Shown: positions 23,841-37,262, counted from the first letter of the stretch. The stretch: DNA of 64,000 bases from Branchiostoma floridae (GCF_000003815.2 NC_049997.1:2284484-2348483); one strand, 5' to 3'. Notes: a model not told the origin generated them from the letters alone. Translations and numbers: made by a program.

Positions 23841-24049
23841 GCTCATTGGTTGGTCATTAATTGCATTTACCTTGTCCCCCAACCACCTGGATGTCTATGG
23901 ACTAGGAAGGTAGGTAGATAATTGGATCTACCTGGCACACCTGTGGCCCTGACACACCAGAATGACCTAGAGGTCGTTGACCTCGGCACCTCAATCTCAC
24001 ATATCCAAAACTCTCCCACAAAACCTCCTTATAGAGCCATTTTGAAGTA

Positions 24050-24450
24050 ATTTATACCAAATATTATACATGGATCCTTTGAATAAGTATCTAGGGCACC
24101 TCTGCCCCAAATTTCAGGTCATTTGGATGTAATACCATGGTAAAGGGGGCCAAATTATACAGTTTTGGTCCAAAAGTTGCAATAAAACCTTAATAAAATC
24201 ATTTAAGGAGCAGATATGAAAAAAATGAAAAAAACACATTTTGGTATTGGCCCACTCTACCCTTGTGCCAAATTTCAGGTCAGTCGGTCTAGGAATGGCG
24301 GAGATGAATCACTTTGAAGATTTGACAGGAGAAAGAAAGAAAGAAAGAAACATTACGAATACAATATATTTCACCATACTATGTATGGCTGAAATATAAT
24401 TACGAATACAATATATTTCACCATACCTATGGTATGGCTGAAATATAATC
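24050..24450 (+). mobile_element. Second copy of the GACAGGAGAAAGAAAG repeat family
   Basis: Shares modules with 22398-22940 and is inverse to 6540-6780. It ends in two tandem ~48-bp hairpin termini (ATTTCACCATAC..GTATGGCTGAAATATAAT) at 24355-24450. Confidence 0.65.
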
Positions 24451-24894
24451 ACACAAACCAAAGGCGCTGCATGAAGACATATTTTCGTTGCAAAAGTTAG
24501 AGTTACAGGATAGCCGGTTGCGTTTTTGATCGACATCCGATTATACATTGCTATATGATGTTCATTTAGATAATCACAGGGAATGAATATGACCTTATCT
24601 GAGCGCCCCAAAGTGAGTCAGGCCAAAGTGCATTGCATATTATGCCCTGGTTATCTAGCTACTAAGCTAGCATTCGCACATTATACCACACATGTTCTGT
24701 ATAACACATTGTCGATCAAAAACGCGGTTTACTTTTCTGTTTTCCTTTTGAACCAAACAGAGGGTGACTTGATGCAGTGTTTTTACTTTGATATCGTCAT
24801 TTTGCGGTCAATAACCGAGATAAACGACTTGGAAGGGAGCTGCGGCTGCAGTACTCCAGTCAGCCGCTATGAGTCTCTTTTAGACCACATCTAC

Positions 24895-25478
24895 GAAATT
24901 GCTCGCACATACATACAATGCATACACGTATAACTTACATTGCATACACGCATAAATACATACATTCCATGGCATACGTGCATACAAATATTGCATGCAC
25001 GCATACAGAATTATATTTTGCCTACACTCATACATGAATACATTCCGCACACACACACACATTTCTTATACATACATGCATTGCATACACTTCATACACA
25101 CATACATTGCATATACATGCATACACATTGCATGTACACTTACATTGCCTACACACATGTTCATTGCATACACTCAATCATTGCGTACACGCATGAACTA
25201 CAGACGCACATACATGCATTTCATACACGCATGCACATTTTGCATGCATATATACATTCTACACGCACATACTGTACATTGCATACACGTTTACACACGT
25301 TGTTTACAAGCATACATACATTCATACACACATTGCATTATATTCAAGCATGCATTAGTCATACATCGCCTACACACACACATTGCCTACATGCATGCAT
25401 TGCATACATACATTGCATACAGATACATAAATTATGCATACACGCATGCATTACATATACAAGCATACAAAGTCTAGA
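24895..25478. repeat. CATACA/GCATACACGCATAC minisatellite
   Basis: About 580 bp of imperfect CATACA, TTGCATACA and ACGCATACA units. The open frames across it (His/Thr/Ile repeats) are by-products. Confidence 0.92.
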
Positions 25479-25539
25479 CTGACACGTAGCCTGCAACTTT
25501 CAGCTGCCTGCCGTCTCCGTCTTCTTTGGGGGTGGGCCC

Positions 25540-25639
25540 NNNNNNNNNNNNNNNNNNNNNNNNNNNNNNNNNNNNNNNNNNNNNNNNNNNNNNNNNNNNN
25601 NNNNNNNNNNNNNNNNNNNNNNNNNNNNNNNNNNNNNNN
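25540..25639. other. Assembly gap, 100 N
   Basis: Exactly 100 undetermined bases next to the CATACA minisatellite, which probably caused the break. The true length is unknown. Confidence 0.98.
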
Positions 25640-25885
25640 ATACAAGCTTCCAGAGATGGCGTCCGATGTTTAGAATCTTCTCGACATGAAAGACAATCAT
25701 ACTTGCATAATACAAATCGATTAAACCCCACTTACCTGTTGTGCTAATCTCAAGCAGATCTTTCTATTCATTTTTTAGGTGAATCGTTAAAAAATACAAT
25801 ACACTGTACTTGAAAGGCGTTGTACTACATTTTACAGAAACAGACGTAAATTCAGACTTAGCCGTTTCTTACATCTGCTTGGAGA

Positions 25886-27398
25886 CTAGCTAGCGATGTC
25901 TTGCACCAGTGTAGAGCTCATCAGACAGCCTACCATCAACACCAACAGGTGGTGTTGCGGGCCCTGACAGGAAGAAAAGAAACACGGCTCAGATTTATGA
26001 ACTAAACTAAGAAAATGATTGATTAAACTTTGCATTTTGTACCGACATACGTATGTTTCAATGCAGGGTCATTGATGTGAATGGTGTTATAATTTTGAAC
26101 GCAAGTCAACACTACAATTATCAATAGTAGTACGTTTGTAATTGCACGAACAAGCGTCGCGTTTTTAGCAGATACAGATGTTCGGTAAAAGCATGTAATT
26201 AAAAAAAATGCATCAGAATCCCCAAATGTTTTCAGACAGCAAAAATTCTACCACTGAAACATCTAGTATGAAATATCAATTCTTAAGTATCATAGCCTTA
26301 GACAAGGAACGGCAAGAGAAAAGAATATTTCAATGTTTCAGACGATGAATACTGCAGGCTTTTCATTTGACGGCATCTGCGCCATGTTGGATTACAGCGT
26401 ACGTCTGTAAAACACACGAGGATGCTACTGTTAAATTCAATTACCCGCCAACATGGTCGGAGCAGGATTCAAATTATAGTTAGTATGACGTCAATGAAAA
26501 GCCTGAATAGCCTATTTGATAAAACACAAAGACAATGTGCTTAGCTGGAACAACAATTATAAGGCGGCCGATGTTCGTTGCCATGGCAACATCCAAGAAA
26601 TGAAATCTACATTGACAATGATATGCATACCTGAGGAATCAGTCAAACTTGCTACACAATTATGCAAATGACATGAAAAGAGAACCACGTGCGCAATCCT
26701 TGCACTCCGCTTAGTAAAACATTTCTATGTATGTTAACTACAAATCAAAATGTGGTTATGTGACGTTTTGCCGTCACACAAGACGACAACGGTTTCTAAA
26801 CAGTTGTAAGAGTCGGTAAAAAAAGTACGCAATGAAAATTGTTCTTACCTGTTCAGACTGAAATTGTAGTGCTGGCATTGAAATTCGTCTCCGCTGTTTG
26901 TTGAAGGAGACTGAATGCGCTGTGCCCGGCTATAACGTTACAGCAAAACAAAGGAAAATACATGAAACGTTAACGAAAATGTAATGTTTCTGTTGAATGT
27001 GTGGCCACGTACTTGTTGACAAATAAGTCTCAACCCCTCAGCCTGAATTTTCTGCCGTAAAGTTTTCATTACTTTTCTCGTCCTTATTTTTACCCGTTTC
27101 CTATTTGCGAAATGTCGTTTGTTATGTTCTCAAGACACACGCGCCCTATAGCTAGATATTTTCTATTCGATTTCTCAGTGGTGTAAATTAAGGGAATATA
27201 TTCTTGTTATACGACATGTGGAGGAGTAAAAACAGTTTAGCGACCACTCTGTATAGAAAAGACGAAATTCAATGCGGCATTTTTCTCTTTTATACTAAGA
27301 TGAAAGCTTACCTGTGGTTCGTCGCACTTTTGAATCCGAAGACATCCGACCTCCCTTCCAAGTCGCTCACCAAACATTGTCCGGCCATTCTCGCCCAT
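25886..27398 (-). CDS. Possible three-exon small protein, 81 aa (weak model)
   Basis: Three minus-strand exons (27398-27312, 26929-26849, 25963-25886) join in phase 0 throughout to 82 codons ending in TAG. The start MGENGRTMFGERLG has a good ACC-ATG-G context and a strong CAG/GTAAGC donor. Exon 2 has a basic RRRISMPALQ segment resembling a PKA site. Exon 3 encodes a short hydrophobic end (HHLLVLMVGCLMSSTLV). The exon 2 acceptor has a poor pyrimidine tract. No family is recognised. If real it is head-to-head with DNAH1. Confidence 0.3.
26577..26590. promoter_or_regulatory. Perfect palindromic RFX X-box
   Basis: GTTGCCATGGCAAC fits the RFX/DAF-19 X-box consensus RYYNYYATRRNRAC at every position and is a perfect palindrome. 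RFX factors drive motile-cilium genes, and the axonemal dynein gene starts 2.8 kb away. Its target could also be the minus-strand model it sits within. Confidence 0.55.
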
Positions 27399-27768
27399 GG
27401 TATTCCAGAAATATTTTACAACAATTTTTGTGGAAAACTTCCCGCGAAAGTGTAGGAAAACTTCAACTTTTGAATGACAGAAGTAGAGAACCTTTCTCCG
27501 TGACTTCGCACGAGGCACACGCTGACCATAGTCTCATACAGCAAAAATGCAACACCTGGTCATCACCTGAACCCGACGTCATCACAGCGGGAAATTTGAA
27601 TATAACGTGATGTAATTAGGCACAAGGCGTTCATGATTGGCTGTTTATATTCCTATGCACGATTGCTGTATGCTAGAAAGTGTGTCGTGTGGGGTGTAGC
27701 TTAGTGCAGTTTGCAATGGCACAACTGAAAACATAACTTGCTTGGAACACATGATATCTACTCTACCA

Positions 27769-27955
27769 GGCTCCGCGGATAGGTGGTCTAATTGTAGAAA
27801 TTGGACAAATATAGAGTCAATAGAACGCTAGGGGAGTCGGCCGGCCAGTAAAAACCTGATCCACAGTGTGTTTTACTGACCGACCGACTCCCCTAGCGTA
27901 CTACTGGCTCTATATTTGTTCAATTTCTACAATTAGACCACCGATCCACGGAGCC
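27769..27955. mobile_element. Fold-back MITE, ~80-bp arms
   Basis: Starts GGCTCCGCGGAT and ends ATCCACGGAGCC. The arms pair through GGTGGTCTAATTGTAGAAATT and GCTAGGGGAGTCGG around a CCTGATCCACAGTGTG loop. Confidence 0.9.
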
Positions 27956-27967
27956 GATCTACGAGTA

Positions 27968-28015
27968 GCGACCTTCGGGAGCGGAACAAAGCTAACAAGG
28001 CTGGACTCCAGGCTA
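27968..28015 (+). mobile_element. Solo arm of the 11907-12014 fold-back family
   Basis: GAGTAGCGACCTTCGGGAGC and AACAAGGCTGGACTCCAGGC match one arm of the element inside the Ig/FN3 gene; it directly follows the 27769-27955 fold-back. Confidence 0.7.
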
Positions 28016-29400
28016 GTTCACTGGGCCTTTGTGGCATATTTTCAATGATTGCTAGACGGCGCTTTCAGGAGTTACATACACTTTGAAACTTGTTTTGTTC
28101 TCCCAGATGAATATCAAATGTGCTTTGCTGATTTTTGCTCTGTAGTTGTTATAATCGCCATAATCTGGTGATTTTGAAACGTGAATGTCTGACCATGCCA
28201 CAAAGCGATGGCGTTTAAAATTTCGCGGGCTGATGCATGCCGGGATATGTTTATGAAATCACGTCCCTAACAACCAAGCGTTGCTATCCACCATCTTGGA
28301 TTTTCGCTAATGGCGTAAGAGCGGAACACAAGTTGAAGTTTCCAAACTTCTCACGCACGTTTACTGATGTTCCGTGCGCCGATTTAACTTTATTTCAGCT
28401 CAGATCCATTTTTTGGTAAGTAAGAAAGTACGTTTTTATGTCGTTAAGGTGTTTGTTACGTTCAAATTGTTGTTTTCGGTGCTTTTTTAGCCGTGTCAAA
28501 ACAAAATCACGGTGTGGGAGGGGGGCGTAACAACAACATGAAAACTTATTTGAGTTGATCTTTCAATAATTACACTCACCCTGCAGGTCTGTATTGGATT
28601 TTTGATATAACATTTAGTAAAATAGTCACCAATGAGGAAAATATCCAACGTTGGATTGTGTTTTGTTCCTATATTCCTATTCAAAACAGTCGCGTGCGAA
28701 AGGAAAGTTAATTTCATCGTGACACTTTCCTTCGTGTTTCAGTCGAAGAGCTCTGAAGTGAATCATTTAATTGTTTTGGTCAGTAAATATCATTACTCTG
28801 GCTGAGGCCTGTCTAGATGCCTTCACGACTACAATGTCGAACCATAGATAATCATTTATTGATAAGCCACAAGTCTGACCAGTACTGTCATCACAGTCAC
28901 GAGAGGGGAAATAAATTATTGTTATTGCGTTGTAGACCTTCGGATATACTAGCCAAGGATATATTTCAAATATAAATGTTATAATGATTTTTTTAAGTCT
29001 CACTTTACTGGTTCTAAATCTAAAGATAAGTGTTGAAAGTCCAAAGTGATTGCGAATGTACGATAAATTAAGTGACAGATTGAATGTTTTTTTTTGGGAA
29101 ATGGCAAAAGTTGACCAAAACAACTGTATAAGGCATTGATAACATCAAAGTTATGACATTGACACATTGTGGAAGATAGAGCTCTGATCCTTCGTAGCTC
29201 ATACCTAAAACTATTTTTCTTTATGCTGTTTTGAGTTTTTCGTGATATAATATTAACACTGAGTGGCCGTGGATCAAACAGACCTTTTCATATATTTATC
29301 TTACAAGCTTTTATGAAGTCAAATCTAATCAACCCTTTACTTTACTCAACCTTATTTCTCACAACAAGCACTCTTTTGTATGTTCCCAGATTAGGTCAAG
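28016..29400. other. Upstream region of DNAH1
   Basis: No coding exon is seen. CCCAG followed by ATTAGGTCAAG-ATG at 29388-29403 suggests the first coding exon begins with an acceptor, so a 5'UTR intron is likely. Confidence 0.4.
28278..28300 (+). promoter_or_regulatory. Candidate DNAH1 core promoter: RFX half-site + YY1-like
   Basis: GCGTTGCTATCC (RFX half-site) is followed at once by ACCATCTTGG, a YY1-type element often near transcription starts. A pyrimidine-AG and GTAAGTAAG donor about 120 bp downstream suggests a short non-coding exon. This is inference from motifs. Confidence 0.3.
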
Positions 29401-29568
29401 ATGAGTTTTACGCCAAAGACGCCGCAAACGTCGCAGGGACGACAGTTCTCCGCCACCAGTGCGAGATTACGCGGTCGGTCCAGCCAGGGGCCGCACAGAT
29501 ACCCGCAGATACAACAGAGAGGATTCTACTCCGATATCCTCCCGCATCAGGCTGAGAGAAATCTGGGG
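29401..29568 (+). CDS. DNAH1: DNAH1 exon 1 (start)
   Basis: ATG at 29401 opens [20 protein letters not shown], a basic, Ser/Arg-rich, non-conserved N-terminus of 56 codons. It ends at GGGG/GTGAGT, phase 0. The start is chosen because the exon is open only from here and joins exon 2 in phase. Confidence 0.75.
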
Positions 29569-32500
29569 GTGAGTAACATCTGTTATGATTTGTTATGAAT
29601 TGATTGAATGTGTAATCAATAAATGTATGTCATACTTGGTATTTACTGCACTACATGCACTGTCCAAATGGCCCAAGAAGACCATGGCCTATGTGGGTAG
29701 GTGGTCGCTATAAACAAGCTTCTTACTCTTAGCGCTTGAGGCTTGTCAATAGGAAAATTATAAGAAATTGATGATATTGGCCAGCTGGTTCTTATGTAGG
29801 AGGGGTTCACTTGTATGGGATTCACTGTATATTTGTATTCCATAATAACAATTAATTGTGCCCATTTAACAAGACTGGATTTGTTGTGCTTCATGGCCAA
29901 GTACTTGTATTACAAGTTGTAAAAATTGATGTAGTAATGTTTAAGTTAAGTGTGGTTCCATATCATATTTGAAGTTCAATCATAAAAGACATTTTAAGAT
30001 ACATTGCTATAATAACGATTCTCTCATAGGTGTAGATGCTGTGCTTTAAGAAAATAAACTAAGTAACATGTTTAAAATTTGTAGCTTTCAATTGAAGTGC
30101 TGTAATGCCAGTATGAATTATATATTATTATGGCAATCAATTTTTCTGCAATGTTTCCAGAATGTTTTAAGTGGGCCACAAACACAGCAGGACACACTAT
30201 GGAATATTGGGAAGGAAAAACACACTCCAAAAGGTAACTTAACTTACTTTAAAGCACACTAATTGGTAAGAGTACATAAGACAGGACATTTTCAGTGATT
30301 TTTGTAATTGTTTATTGTTAAGCAGGTGGCTGTTCAAATTTCAAAGTTTATAAACAAGTGAGAAGAATTAGTTTAAAAGTAAATGTGTCAAACTTGCAGC
30401 AATTTGTAAAAAAAAATCGGAGGCACGAAAAAGTGCTGCGTAGTCAGTGGAAACCTAATACCACAGCGCCATGTTGTAACAGTATACGTTGCCCTTTGTT
30501 CGTGAGTCTATTTTGATCGGTGGACATTGCCAACAAGGCTGTACAATTTGTAAGGGTCTTATTGTGTTACAGTAATAAGATATGTCTTTGGTCTGTGCAT
30601 TGATAGTACACATAGTGTCAAAGCCTATAGTTAAACCCCAAATTACTCAACATTATGTAGATTGAAATATATGACTACATATAATCACCTCAGAACTGAC
30701 TATAATTTTTTTTATAAAGTAAATAAACAATAGGAATGAACAATATTTGTTTCACATTTTAAGAAGAAAGGAATATTTTCAGTAATTGTGTACATGCCGA
30801 TTATACTTTTTAAGGCATTATTTTTATGGGAATATACAACACAAGATCTTAAAAGGTCATTCAAACAAGGTTGGAATAATTTCATCTATGCTTTTAATCT
30901 CCCAACAAAATAAGGGATATACCCTAGCCAGTGCTTCTCACAGTTAGTAATGTTTAAACTTTTGCAACTATCAAGAATCCCTCGTATTTTCCAGTCACCA
31001 CGTTCCAGACGCCCAAGGACATGAAACCTCTGCTTGAGAAGCAGGTTTACGGCCCGACCACAGAGATCCTGACCAAGTCAGACTTCCCGGAGAAAGCTTT
31101 CGCGCCCAAGGTGCAGCTGCCGTACTATGTAGAGCCTGGGAAGACGCCCAGGAAGATAGAGATGGAAAGGTAAGAAGACATGGTTTGTTGTTGTATGTAA
31201 CATTCATTGCTCATAGTCATACTGACCTAATGAGATATTTTGATCTCGAGACTTTACTTTTGTGGCAAATTTTAACTCATTTCTTGATAAACCTGCTGTG
31301 AATGGCACTTGCAACTTAAAGTTTTCAATTTTTTTACTCTCGTATTTAATGCTCTTTTAATATTTTCTTCACCATTTTTGTTGTCATTGTTTTTATTTAC
31401 AACTCCAACATCTTATTAGATTGCACTATCATCCAAATTTATGCCATGTAAAAACATTGGTTAACGTAATCTATTGTGATAAGTCTGATGTTGCATGGCT
31501 TTCAATTGCTGTTTGTTTGTTTGTTTTCTAGACAAAAGAGACATTATTCTAAACAAGACCTGAACGACCTGCTGACAAATGAAGGCATTGATGTCACAAG
31601 ACTCATGCCGAAACATGTCTCCAAGGAGCACAGGTACAGTACTTTCTAATCATGATGTAATTCCATACATTTTGCTCACATACATGTAGTTTATCTTATA
31701 TTGTGATAAAACTATAAAAAAATGCATTGTTAGCAGTGAAAAAAACAAAAATGATAAAAAAAGTTGCTACCGTAAGTTCCTAATGGACAATAAAATGAAG
31801 TTTATCAAAATTTTGTTTCAATTTCTGTCTCTCTTCCTTGCATGTTGTAATGCAATCTTTTTATATTGCAAATGACAGTTGAAGAAGTTGTTTTATAAGC
31901 TGCTAAAAAGTCTTTTACCAATTGAAAAAAACAGAATGGTATATTAGACAGATACTGAAAGAATTACTTTTGAGGTGTTTTAAAATGTTCTAAATTCTTA
32001 TAGCATACATTTTGACTGTACAATGTTTGCTTTCTTCAGAGTACAACTGAATGCATGTGACAAAGACCCAGCGCCATTCCCCGCGTACCTCCCACTGGAT
32101 ATCTTCGATAACACAGAGTACGACTGTCGTACGCCAGAGGAGTGGATCAGGATGGGGCTGGAGAATGGTGTACAGAAACCCGTACCGGGCAGGGCGCTCT
32201 TACCTACTGTAGACAGCCTGGACAGAAGTAAGCAGAATCTAAAAAAAAATGATACATTCCAGAGATTGTAATGCTTACCTCTCTTTACGATATGTACTAG
32301 GTTAATTTGATCCATGCAATCATTTTTCTTTATATCTTTCATGCCATGGATGTTTTAAATGTCTTAAAGCTGAATTAAGAACATATTGTTACTGCTTTTT
32401 ACTATGTTCTTTTCTGCATTGTTACAAGTATTGATTAAAACACTTTGCTAAAATGTGGTAAATTTAAGACTTAGCCATGTAGGTTACAACTAGAATTCCC

Positions 32501-35500
32501 TTGAGGATCTTGACTTTACCAACAACCTTTGTATCCAATAGAGGTATGGTAAGATTCATTGTTCTATCTAATAGTAACTGCAACTTTCTTTTAATTTGAG
32601 GTCTTCTAGTCAGAGTATGAGACATATTTCTGCTGTAACTGTGGAAGTTATTTCTTTGTGGTCCCTGATAGAAAAATCATCTTTCAGAGTTCAACAAATA
32701 AAGTGTTTTGATGAGAAATGTTTGCACTTGCAGAGGACCCAAAGGACCCCAACATCTTCTACCACTGGTGCGAGGTGGGGGTGCTGGAGTATAACCCTGA
32801 CACACAGCTGTACCTGGTGCAAAAACTAGACAAGCACGGCAAACTGGCCAACAAACCGCTCCCTGATGACAGTGTCTACACAAGAAATGGTAAGCTAACA
32901 AGCTAAAGTTAGTTACCGACCGGATGCCGGATTGAATTCTGATGATTTCAAGTGGGATCTTTTTTAATCGTGAAAAAAATGTCAGAAAGTTTGCACCAAG
33001 TTGCAGTGAGCACACTAACTGCAGCTGATGTGTTTATTTGAAACAGTCACCTTGAATGAGTTGACAAATATTTATTACAATTTCATAGTTTGCAAGTTGG
33101 TTGAAAAAAGTTTGAATAATGTTTTATTTCTGACTCAGAATGTACTAGACTTTTGGTGGACATGCTGGAAAGAACCTAACACACTTATCAAGAAGAGTAG
33201 GGTGCATTCCTACAAAGGCTAACTACTTAGTAGCGGAAAAAAAACGCTTTTTGTCTAAAGCATAGTGCTTCAGTTTGGACAGAAGAGAGTGGCATTTGAA
33301 CCTCTGACCATACTACTTGTCACTAAGAGCACAGCAAACCTTGATGTACAACATCCTATTTGTCCCCCAGGTCCCCAGACAAGAATCTTCATGAGTACAT
33401 TGTCATCAGTACAGCATGTGGTTCTGTTAGGACAGAAGAGAGTGGCATTTAATTTGAATCTCTTACCCTATTGCTTTTCCACTAAGACCACAGCAAACCT
33501 TGATGTGCAATGTTTTATTTGTCCCCCAGGTCCCCAGACGAGAATCTTCATGAGTAACCAGTACTGGATCCCCAGAGTCCGGCTCATGTTCTGTGCCGAA
33601 GACCCCGCAGTCTTCTCTAGAAGAGTCGCTGACGCCGTGAGGGCGCGAAAGCTGACGGAGTCCCTGATTCGCTACAACCTGTACGTGGACTGCATGCCGA
33701 TGGACGGCATGGGGGAGGTGGAGCCAGCGTCATTCCAGAAGATGTTGAAGTGGGCCAGGGACACGCCTTTCCTTAAAGATAAGAAGTAAGGGTAATTTTC
33801 TCTTGTCTCACAACACGTCTTTATACTCCAGCAAATTAACGCTAGTTCACCTTTATCCGCTGGGTAACCTATATCCGTTGCTTCTAAAATCGTTGTATTT
33901 GGGGATATCACATCAACGGACGTTGGTTTAAAATTGCAACATTTTCGGTACATTGCAGCCCGTCGACTTGATATGCTTAAATGCACTGTTTTGAAACACA
34001 ACGGATTTAGGTTAGCCCGCGGATAAAGGTGAACTAGCGTTACTTGTCTGATTATATTGTGTGGTGAAAAATATTCTTATGACTTATGCACAATCAAAAC
34101 AAATTTATTCAAAACTGATTGTAGGTTTTGATTGACTGTGCATATACATTATAAGTAGTAAGAATTATTGACTCTAAACAACTGTGATGTGTTGGGGTAT
34201 GTTTTCTACTGCAGTTAAGATAAATTCTGCACAGTGGGGCTTTTGAGCTGCTCGATTATAACCTCGCCAGCTAGTTCTGGTCCTCCAACCTTTTGAGCCT
34301 AAATGTGCAAGCAAAAGAAACAATTTCATTTGTGGTCTCTGAGATAATTTTTCCCATTAACACCAATAGCATTAAGAATCCTAATGGGGAGGTTTAAATG
34401 TTACAGCAATTTTCTTTGGAAAAAGAAGTAATATTTCATTAACATTTCTTTTTCTCTAGCTTGGACAACTACATCGAGCGGTTGCGAAAGGAAGTGAACA
34501 TCGACTTTGCGCGCTCCATGAACCGCATGGTGTTCGACAAGGTCGTGGAACAGAACCCAGCCACGTTTGCGTACGTCACAGTGCCCGAGAAGGTGGCAGA
34601 GGTGGTCCCAGAGAAAGGTACGACTTCCTTTTCTTCTTTGTTGATGTTACCTACATTCCTCACGCAATTTAATGTCTTTAAGAACCATTTACAAGCAGAA
34701 TACAAAATGATAGAACATAAATGCTAAAAAAGCTTATTTATGGTTTTATCCACATTCGTGGCCATTTCTGTAAGATGTTGACTACTGCACAAACAAACAA
34801 ACAAACAAACAACGTTTCAGTACCACGGAGATCACCTTTTATTTGTCCTTGGCAATTCAAAGTTTAAAAATGTGTTTGTGGGCCATCCTATCAGAACTTT
34901 TTATGCTTTATACCTTCAAATCCATCTGTTTATTGCTTCATTCATTTGGTGATAATTGTAATGGCTGGATATTCAGCAAAATTTAGCAATTAGGGTTTTA
35001 TTGAAATAGTTTTGTATGATGGTTTCCAGTCTTTTCTACTACATACAAATGTAGGCCTCCTCTTATTTGGGTACTAGTATTTTATATTCAGTTTTCAAAC
35101 TTGCCTAGACTTATGTGATTAAGCCTGTTTTAGCTTATAGCTTGTATTATTTGGTTGCAATGATCATTTAGTGTAACTAATTTACAACATTCTGTCTTAT
35201 AAGGTTTAGGAATAAGGCCTAAAAATATTGATAATTAACTGAATTCCCCCCCCCCCCATAGGATCCTATTCAGATGTTCCAAGCTACCCTTTCAAGGAAC
35301 AGAAGGACAGTTTTGAGTTCAACACTCTCCTGACCAGAGAGGAGAGCATCCTGGCTATGATGAAGGTAGGAACAACATGGTACATTTGTCAATGATGAGA
35401 CAGCCAGAGTCATTTTGCTGGATTTAGATTCATAGTTCATCTAACTTGAATTGGATGGCGTGCATATGTCTATAATCTGGTTTGTTATGCTGAAGGGCGG

Positions 35501-37231
35501 TTATACAGGCTATATAGATACAGTTAACAGATACATGTACAGGTACCTACCAAAGTCAGCTTTAGCCAGCTGATAACTATAAGTTGTCTGATTGTTCAGG
35601 TTTACCCACAGTACCATCAGATTGAAGCGAACAGTTTTGATAAAGAAAATTACAGAGCAGTAGGGATATACTTGATTATAATATTTCTTTTGAAAATGCT
35701 TTCAGCTACATGTAGATGTGCAAAGGTTAGGTATGACAGATATTTCAATGTAATATATTCAGCTACTGTTGTGCGTCTGCAAAGCTGGACCAGGTGTGTT
35801 ATGCTGAAGGGTGGTTATATATACTGGCTAATATACAGATTTGATACTAGTACTGGTAGTATTTGGTAAAAGACAGAATTTGTTGGAATGAATGCTCCTC
35901 TTGACGAAATATACCCATGTTATTCCCAGGTGCGTACGGAGTGTAACAAGGTGTCAGGGATGTCCCTGATACGGTGTTAGTGGTGGGAAAAGGGAGAATG
36001 TTTCAGAATGAATTGTCCTCTTGTTTCCATCCCAGGTGCATATGGAGTGTAACAAGGTGTCCAGTGTGTCAGCTAGATTCACAACGAAGGTTGTGACAGG
36101 TTGTCTAGTGTAATATAGCCAGCTGCTGCCACACCGTGTGTGTCCAAAGCTGGTGCGTTGTTATATAGATATTGATACTGTGTTGTTGGGAAAAGGTAGG
36201 AAATTTAGATTGATGTCCATGTTATTTCCAGGTGCGTACGGAGTGTAACAAGGTGTCAGGCATGTCCCTGTTCCACATCCCCATGCCCAAGTGCATGAGG
36301 CTGGAGGAGTTCGAGCAGACCCAGGGACAGGCCAGCTCACAGGTGGGTGGGGGAAACTTCTTTATTTATTCATTTATTAGGATTCTCCATATACCATGAC
36401 AATTGAGGGTATGGCGAAACAGGTGTCAAAGGTCACCTCTTCAAAGCTGCCATACACACATGTTCGCACGTGTTTACACACGGCGGGGTTATACCGCCCC
36501 TTACGGGGTGATATACCCCGACTCTTTGTAAAAGTCTCGAGTTCAAATCTCAATAGCTACAGTAAAAGGGATAGTCATAGTCTTTGTTTATTTCCAGAGT
36601 TCAAATCTGAACAGTCACTATAAAGTGTTAGTCGTAGTCCTTCATACAAGATTTTAAGGTCCACTGTTTGTTATACTCATTCAAAAGAATAGGGATCAGG
36701 AACTACATTTAACATTTAACATAACAGTGTTTTAGTACTATTGATAATAGTTCTTTCTAGTGATGCTGACTTAAAGAAGAGTGATGGATGTCACTGGAAA
36801 CATTTAATCTCAGAATCTTACCAAGTTTTTGAGATTGTGGAGACTTTAAAAACATTAAATTTATCCACTTTTTAAAAGACAGTCATAACCGGTGGGAAAA
36901 ACAGACAGTCAGTCACTGAAACAGCCAGCACGGTTTCAGGGTTAGGTAGCAAGGAGAAGTTTAAAAATGGATCGACTATCTGATAGAAATGGTTTACATT
37001 TTCTGCAGGTCCAACTGTTCCTGAAGGATATCTGGATCTCCACTCTGCGCGCCGCTATCCGCACCAGCCTGCGTGACGTGGGGAAGGGCTGGTTCAACAT
37101 GCACGAGACTAACTGGGCCGTGTACCAGATCTCAAAACTCAAGCGATTCATGGACATGGTCAAGTTCTCCATGCAGGTAAAACTCTACTTCTACTTCTAT
37201 GGACATATATACACAAATACATACAAAATTC

Positions 37232-37262
<31 letters not shown>

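Larger units (their letters stand above)
20777..25885. other. Intergenic, repeat-rich
   Basis: Besides the listed repeats and gap, 20900-22100 holds no open frame with coding character; 20777 onward should contain the 5'UTR and promoter of the Ig/FN3 gene on the minus strand. Confidence 0.5.
29569..33268 (+). other. DNAH1 introns 1-5 and start of intron 6: nothing recognised
   Basis: Introns 29569-30160, 30234-30994, 31170-31531, 31634-32039, 32228-32733 and the first part of 32890-33529 are AT-rich and show no repeat family or border duplication that I can see. Confidence 0.5.

Noticed and set aside
24940-25482. 180- and 160-residue His/Thr-rich open frames
   Set aside because: By-products of the CATACA minisatellite, open in two overlapping frames.
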